Source of the DNA: Mesostigma viride
Taxonomy: Eukaryota > Streptophyta > Mesostigmatophyceae > Mesostigmatales > Mesostigmataceae
Length of the DNA stretch: 62,000 nucleotides
Assembly (NCBI GenBank): GCA_009746045.1
Contig: RPFO01000406.1
Coordinates: 851,159-913,158, forward strand
Reading direction: 5' to 3'
Part shown: positions 56,271 to 62,000 of the stretch, one piece after another
How positions within the stretch are numbered: the stretch's first letter is position 1
How the letters are laid out: each line of letters starts with the position of its first letter
The notes under the pieces: generated by a model
What the model saw: only the letters and a program-made list of their open reading frames with translations
Database searches by the model: none
Told to the model about the DNA's origin: nothing
Translations under genes and position numbers: made by a program

Positions 56271-58220
56271 GTCCTGGATGGATAGTCTATCACTGGAGAT
56301 ATGACACCAGGGTAACAGAGAAAAGGATCCCCCAACAAAGCATTCCCTTTATAACCTTCCAATACCTGAAAAGGAGTGGGGATACCGAGTATAGTCAACA
56401 TGACCTGACCTAATACCTTGAGGGATGACTGCCCTGAGAAATCAGCCACATGGTGCCAGGGTGAAGGTTCCAAAGGCATATGGGGCACAGCCAGGGCACT
56501 GATAATGCTGACCTGGGCTTGTGTGTCCACTGCAACCATAAATGGGCTATTGTCATTCTGCCCAACCTTCCCCACCTTAGCTGATCCTGCAGCAGTTTGA
56601 GCTTTGGCTCTATGAGCTGCTTGTAAAATGCGAACAGCGTCTGCTAGGCTGCGTTTGGAAGGTGCAGCTAGTGGCTGAGCTATGTTCACACTTGAAGAGG
56701 TGATAGGTTGCTGATCACCTGTTTTGCCAATGTGACCCTCTGCTGCAGGGGGCCAAGCCTGCAGTGACTGCCTGCAATCATCAAGGGTGACCTGGGTGTC
56801 ACAGTGGGTGTGGCTCTCACACTCACCAGTGGGTGTTCCAAACAACCACTCACTGGGCAACGCTGGGATGCCAGGCAACTGTACAGGGCTGTCGGCCAAC
56901 AGCTCTTCCTCCTCTGCCACGTCTGACACAGTTGGAAAATACAATTTCATCCTGTGAGGTGAACACCTGTGAATCTTTCCCGTGTCATTGTGTTTAACTA
57001 ACACTGTCCTGCCAGTGGTGTTAAACTTTAGGATGGTGGCTGGCCCATGCCAGGTACCCACCTTGCCTAGTCCCGACTCCTTGTAGAATAGGACCTGATC
57101 CCCTTCTCTGAAGGTGGGACGTGGATGCTTTGCATCCTTGACAGCTAACCTGCTAGCTGTCTGTGCTCGCTGTGCGTTGTATAGGGCTAGTACCTCAGGT
57201 GGATAAATGCCTGCATGCAATCCATCTGGTGTAATGATCACCCCTTGTGGGGTTTTCATGAGTGGCCTCCTGTTGAGGACTTGGCACAACCTGGTGGACC
57301 ACAGAGCTCTGTCAGCATATGACCCACTGTCAGCCAGCAGATTGCCATCTTCTTTGGCTACAAGGGTTTTAATGGACCTGATGGCCCTTTCAATAATGCC
57401 TTGCCTCTCATGATCTTCTAGCCCAGCCAGATCAATAGCCTCACACCCTGGTTCATTGGCAAGACACGTGAACTGCTGATCCAGTAACAATGCCTCCACA
57501 GGGTAGTACCTGGCCTGAGCAATCAAGAGAGCCCTGAGCAACTGTGTCTTGTCCATTCCAGGTAATGGTTCAATGGTTGTGTACCTTGACCATGCATCTT
57601 TAAGTGCCAAGTAAGATTGTCCTTTGATATGAAAGACATCTCCTACCACCCTGCCCTTGCACTTAGGTGGGGTAGCTACATGCCACTTAGGGGGTTTGGG
57701 TGCATTGAACTGACAATGCTGGCAGTGGGATCTGACCACCTGGCATGCACGTCTGAGTGCTGCCCCCCCTATTGCTGCTGCCACCACCTCTGCACTCACT
57801 TCATGCCCATAAAGGAAATGCAACTGCAAAGCAAGCTCCTGAAAACTGATATGAGCATCCTCTGCTGGGGACACTCTGCACACCTTGGGAACCATAGATG
57901 TGAAGGTTGGTTTAGAGACATAATCTTCTGAAACCAGCTGTAGCACCTTTCCAGAACTGCTCACTGCTCTGACAGTGGGGCATGCAGATGAAAGAGGTGA
58001 AGCAGGCACACTCAAGCCAGCATGAGAGGGAGACTCACACTTCTTGCCGTAAGGAGGCCGCTTGCAGTCCTTGGGGTCACCGTGGGGCGGCCCGTGGCAC
58101 TTGTGGCACAGGACGTCCAAATGCCCCAGCTCGTCCACGTTCTTGCGGCAGGTGGGCCGCAGGTGGTACTTCATGCCACAGCGGGTGCACCGCTGAGAAG
58201 ACTTGTCCTCCTTGTCCTGC

Positions 58221-58262
<42 letters not shown>

Positions 58263-58406
58263 TGTTGTTGTTGTTGTTGTGTTGCTGTTGTTGTTGTTGC
58301 TGGAGCTGCCCCCCTTGGAGGGAGACTGCCCCTTACCCTTGCCCTTGCCCCAGCCCCTGCCCTTGCCCTTGCCCTTGCCCTTGCCCTTGCCCTTGCCCTT
58401 AAACAT
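56252..58406 (-). CDS. CCHC zinc knuckle-integrase-protease ORF of the inner element
   Basis: Starts MFKGKGKGKG at 58406, overlapping the gag stop. A Gly-Lys repeat and an Asn/Thr/Gln run encoded by CAA/AAC (58226-58300) precede a 1-base frame change. Then comes CTRCGMKYHLRPTC (a perfect CCHC) and a second CHKCHGPPHGDPKDC-like knuckle. Integrase: HFLYGH...CQHC finger, VVGDVFHIKG (Asp), LLLDQQF (Asp), HERQGIIERAIRSIK (Glu, 29 residues after the second Asp). A C-terminal module with WHGPATILKF recalls the GPY/F domain. The last 100 residues are retropepsin-like: VAVDTQAQVSII, VLGQVMLTILG, GNALLGDPFL, VIDYPSRTW. The active-site triplet is D-T-Q. From the internal Met at 58174 the frame is 640 residues without a stop. 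Confidence 0.85.
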
Positions 58407-60925
58407 TTGTCCCAGCAGGGACTTGACTTCTGCCAGTGACAGGTCTCTTGCTCCTGTCTTCCCTCTCCCTATCCTCCTCCTCCCTCTCTTCCCCCCTGAC
58501 CCTCTTTACAGAGGTGCCCATGGCCCCCTGGCTAAGGGGAGCCAAGGCCAGCTTGATATAATCCAATGCCTCCTTCATGTCCTCCCAGTACTTTGCCATT
58601 CCTGTTGCAAGCATAGCGTAGGTGTTTTTGTCAAGTTTGAGTTTCTCAAGGAAGGAACGCAGCAAGAACTTGTGATCTAGCTGCTGGACATCAGGACGTG
58701 CTTTGATGGCTAGCTCATATTTCTTTGTCTCAGCCACATAGTCCACTGATGTGACCCTGTATTCCTCTACCCACCTGAATGCCCCATATATGTCCACAGA
58801 TGAGGGGGTGGAGAGGAGGTCAGTTAGCTCCTTCATGAAAGCCTCCCAAACTGCCCTAGCCTGCGTGTCCTGCCACTTGGGATACCTACGCTGGAAGACA
58901 AGAATGAGATTCTGAATCTGAGAGAGGACTGATGGTAAAAATCCCCCTGCATGAGAGATCCAAACCAATTCTTGACATTCAGTTCCTCCCTAGCCAGCTG
59001 AAGAGAGAGAAGTGCATGATTCCCCTGCTCCCTAGTATACCCCTCAGGCAGCCCCCTGACATTAATCCTATCCACAGGACGGTTTTCATTGTAAGTGGGC
59101 AACCTAGAGGGGGATGCAGGGGGAGAGGGAGAAGATGGTGTTGCTGCTGCAGCATTCACAGGAGAGACATGCTGAGAGGGAAGTGCTACTTGAGTGAGCT
59201 GAGCAGGATGGGCAAACATGGGCTGTGTAGGAGGGTTAGACAACATAGGGGTGGGCTGGGTGGGGGTGTGAGTGTGTGTCACTTCCCGCCTCCTGCTGCG
59301 GGCCTCCTCCCAATCATGGAAGGTGGGAGAGAGGGACACTTCATCGTCAGTAGGGTTAGTAAATCATGATGCAGCCAGGTAGGCAGACCACCTACCCGCC
59401 CCTTCAGGATGGCATTGTGCAGGAGCTCCAGGAGTCGCACCAGACGCACCCTGCTGCCCTGCACCCTCCTCCCTGAGAGGAGAGCCTGCAGGGCAGGCAG
59501 CAGGTCGTCGCACACCCTGCGTGTGCTGCTTGGAGGTTGGGCAAGCCCAGGATGTGCGTGATGATCGCACACACCAGGCTGCCCGCCTCCGCGACGTGCA
59601 TCTGCTGGCTCCTGTCGGCCAGCCCACGGAAGGAGGCTGTGGCTGTCTGTATGGCACGCCACACGGCCTCATCACCCAGGGTGATGAAGTCCGACCTTCC
59701 AGGTCGCCCTCCAGCAGTGCTGGCTGCTGCCCTGCGGTGGGACCCTGAGGCCCCTCCGGCCCTGCCAGGGCCTTGTCCTTGTTGCGGCTAGAGGGGGCCT
59801 GCCCCCCAGAGCCGCTGGAGGTGCCCGTGACACCCTCCATGGGGGCTGCATCCCCCGCCAGCGCCGGAGGCGCCGGCGTCGCTGCCGGGGTCCCTGCGAC
59901 CCCGGGCGCTTGTGTCGCCGCCGGGGTCCCTGCGACCCCGGTGGCCTCCTCAGCCACCTGGCCCCCCACGCTGGGCGGGGGAGCCTGCGGCTGAGGTTGG
60001 ACCCTCTGACCTGCCAGAGGGTCCTGGGTGGCTTCACCACCCATGGGCGTGTTGGGGCGTCTGCCGCCCCGCGCTCCGTCGCAGGCGGCATCGCAGCCGC
60101 CTCACGCCTATCCGGGCCCCAGCCAACTGGCGTGACTTGGGGCCACGGCCCCAACGGAGTCAGCGCGATCTCCTGGTGGCGACCACGCGCAGCGCCTCTC
60201 TCTGGCGCTGCCTGGACGCCCACTGATCAACAGTGCCGGGGTTTGCCTCGGCCGATTGGCGAAACAGTACAGCCAAACTGCCACCTGAACCAGTGGAACT
60301 GCATCCCAGACGCCCCTCGATCAGCGTTTGCGTCCGATGAACCTCTATCGCATGTATCGCTCATCTGGCAACTGAAAACGTTGCGAATGATCCAGCCGTT
60401 CACCGAAATGAACGCCGGGATGTCGTCCTCCCCAATGGGGAGAAAATGGGGTGGGCGCCCGAACGCGACCGGGGCGGAACATGTTCCCCATACCGGTCAA
60501 TGTCCATGGGCCATCTGTCGGCCCACGGAAAGGTTACCAGACGTCGCAGGCGTCTGCGACGAAATCTCGAGCGAAGGCCGTGGCCTCGCAGGCTGCACCT
60601 CCCCATCCTCCTCGAGGAATCACTCCGCTCACGACCCCCGTCACCTGCGACGGGGGAATTACGTGCCCGGGGGACCTGCCCCCCAGGTGCCATGGCGGAC
60701 GAACCGCCAGTGGCAAACGGACGACCGCTCGCCATCCCCCGGGCGCCGGGCCCCACCTGCGGGTCCGACGCCTGGGTGGTCAGCGACCACCGTGCGGAAG
60801 GTGACGTTGGGCGTCACCCTCGCATCGTTGGTGGAGGGCGTGCCCTCCGGCGAAAGTCGGGGTGAGGTGCGCCTGGCAGGCGCCTTCCCCTTGTTGTTGT
60901 TGCCGTTGCCGTTGTTGGAAGCCAT
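58399..60925 (-). pseudogene. gag of the inner element
   Basis: Opens MASNNGNGNNNKGKAP at 60925, just after the 5-prime LTR leader. It then passes through several frames: an Ala/Pro-rich part (60044-59700), VWRAIQTATASFRGL (about 59650), VRLVRLLELLHNAILKG (about 59410), LSPTFHDWEEA and a Pro-rich linker (59339-59100). The last frame is capsid-like (58968-58399): VFQRRYPKWQDTQARAVWEA, YVAETKKYELAIKARPDV. Stop TAA at 58399-58401 lies inside the first codons of the pol ORF (ATGTTTAA). At least four frame changes; some could be sequencing errors. Confidence 0.7.
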
Positions 60926-60963
60926 ATTTTTTTTTTGCGAAAAAAAAAAAACTTTTCAGTCCA

Positions 60964-61415
60964 AGTTGGATGGAGACTAGACGACGAACAACTGCGAAGC
61001 TGAAAGCGAATGATGATTGTATTACAATAATACAATGAGAGAGATGAAGCTGAGGGCTCAGAATGGAACGTCTGGGCAAACTCGGGTGCTGCGGCACTCC
61101 CCAGTGCTACGCCTATATGCCTATGGCGGTGCTACCTGCAGCACCTCACCAGTGGACAACTGTACACTGCAATGCCATGCGACCACGTCACTATAGCATC
61201 AACTACACTCGGCCCGTCAGACCCGGATAACCCGGATCTGGCGGGTCGAGCTAGAGTCTAGGCACAGTCTGGCACTAACCGCACATCGGTCCACATGACA
61301 CCTCAGTACCGTACACCCTGCCGTACAGTACTGAGGTGTCCCGCTCAGCCGCGGTAGGCAATACGCGGCGCGCAGGCCGGAAATCCGTGTGTCAGCCTAA
61401 GCATCTCATCTAACT
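60964..61415 (-). repeat. 5-prime LTR of the inner element
   Basis: 452 bases matching 51553-52015 in the same orientation; on its element-sense 3-prime side TGGACTGAAAAG and a T-run/A-run pair precede the gag ATG at 60925. No canonical initiator-Met tRNA primer site was recognised. Confidence 0.85.
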
Positions 61416-62000
61416 CCGACACCAGGCCTAGGGGTGTGCGTCTATCAGATATTGTACAGGCTTTGCAAAGAGCCAAGAAGGAGCCTAAGGTGTCCAAGCT
61501 TGTCCAGTTGGATGAACCTGGGGCAGCTGCCAAGGAAGTAGATACCAATGCACAGGTTTCTGTCATGGGACCTCAGCATACAGGGGAACTGCTGGTCGAG
61601 GAACCAATTAGTTGTCCCTGGGTGTCTGACTTCAGTGGTAGGACGCATCTACATAAGGGTGTTGGGAGAGGTTACTGCCTCTGTCATGGGTGAGGATGTG
61701 ACCTTCCTTGTGCTGGAAGACTATGATGGCCCTGTGATTTTGGGTCAGAATTTTCTGGGCAATCCTGGGATTTCTATCAGAGCTACAGCTCTGCATATGA
61801 GAAGAGATGGCTGGGGGATGATTCCCCTACAAAATTTCAGGACAACATTTCCAGTCAGGTGTAGGGCCAAGCCGGTCAAGGGTGTAAAATGGGATGAAGG
61901 GGAGGTGCCCCCAGCAGCCAGTTTGGTGATTCCAGCTGGGCTGCACCCCAGCAGCATTGGCATAGCTTACAGGAGCCTTGCTGCACACTCTCCTTTGACA
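61416..62000 (+). pseudogene. Protease-like region of the outer Copia-like element (continues outside)
   Basis: Continues the outer pol after the inner insertion. The linker LSDIVQALQRAKKEP corresponds to LADAVRILQAAHRAK of the inner element. Then VDTNAQVSVM and PWVSDFSG, and after a frameshift near 61650 VLGEVTASVMG, TFLVLEDYDGPVILG and NFLGNPGISI, all retropepsin-like. The catalytic triplet is D-T-N. It confirms that the protease follows the integrase in this element as well. RT would lie beyond the window edge. Confidence 0.75.

Larger units (their letters stand above)
51553..61415 (-). mobile_element. Inner Copia-like LTR retrotransposon, 9.9 kb
   Basis: Two LTRs in the same orientation (51553-52015 and 60964-61415) enclose minus-strand gag, CCHC-integrase-protease and RT-RNase H. 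The target duplication is CCGAC (51548-51552 and 61416-61420). Removing it and one CCGAC leaves an open frame in the outer element across the junction, so this is a nested insertion. The 3-prime part between RNase H and the LTR holds the palindrome array (52405-53801). Frameshifts in gag, in a CAA tract and in RT suggest it is no longer active. Confidence 0.85.

Noticed and set aside
54481-58174. Bacterial or viral integrase/polymerase genes
   Set aside because: The order with LTRs, CCHC, RNase H and a 5-bp target duplication identifies an LTR retrotransposon of the host genome.

Overview
The window looks like nuclear DNA of a GC-rich eukaryote, most likely a microalga and tentatively a green alga. 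The two cellular genes have GT-AG introns. The repeats are eukaryotic types: LTR and non-LTR retrotransposons, tRNA-derived SINE-like pieces, TIR elements and long micro- and minisatellites. A TGTAA motif, the usual green-algal poly(A) signal, follows one gene. The species cannot be named from the sequence.

Only two cellular genes are well supported, and they are divergent. Allantoinase (minus, 12120-26739) has nine exons that join in phase into a 549-residue protein with all the expected metal ligands; about 89 percent of the locus is intron, filled with satellites, MITE/SINE-like pieces and a TTAA-flanked TIR element. A dynamin-family GTPase (plus, 28086-30958) has two exons and 598 residues.

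Layout. 1-4.5 kb: GC-rich DNA without a recognised gene, a 1.7 kb polypurine (GGGA)n tract, (TGCG)n and (TG)n tracts, and a 184-bp satellite. 4.6-11.9 kb: non-LTR retroelement copies and relics. 12.1-26.7 kb: allantoinase. 28-31 kb: dynamin-like gene. 31.2-45.2 kb: nested non-LTR elements, many with readable target-site duplications (TSDs), (TTAA)n or (TTAAA)n tails and 3-prime hairpins. They include RT-bearing LINEs and elements of about 1.3 kb carrying only ORF1. 45.2-47.7 kb: little recognised, with an 18-bp palindrome at both ends. 47.8-62 kb: a decayed plus-strand Copia-like element split by a 9.9-kb minus-strand relative (LTRs 51553-52015 and 60964-61415, TSD CCGAC). The inner element itself carries four copies of a perfect 206-bp palindrome spaced 397 bp apart.

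The most unusual observation is the organisation shared by the two Copia-like elements. The CCHC knuckle opens the pol ORF, whose ATG overlaps the gag stop. The retropepsin-like domain lies after the integrase instead of before it, and its active-site triplet reads DTQ or DTN instead of D-T/S-G. The other main points are the palindrome array, the ORF1-only elements with 12-bp TSDs, a shared 3-prime hairpin core across non-LTR families, and an intronic minisatellite in allantoinase whose unit resembles the neighbouring real 5-prime splice site.
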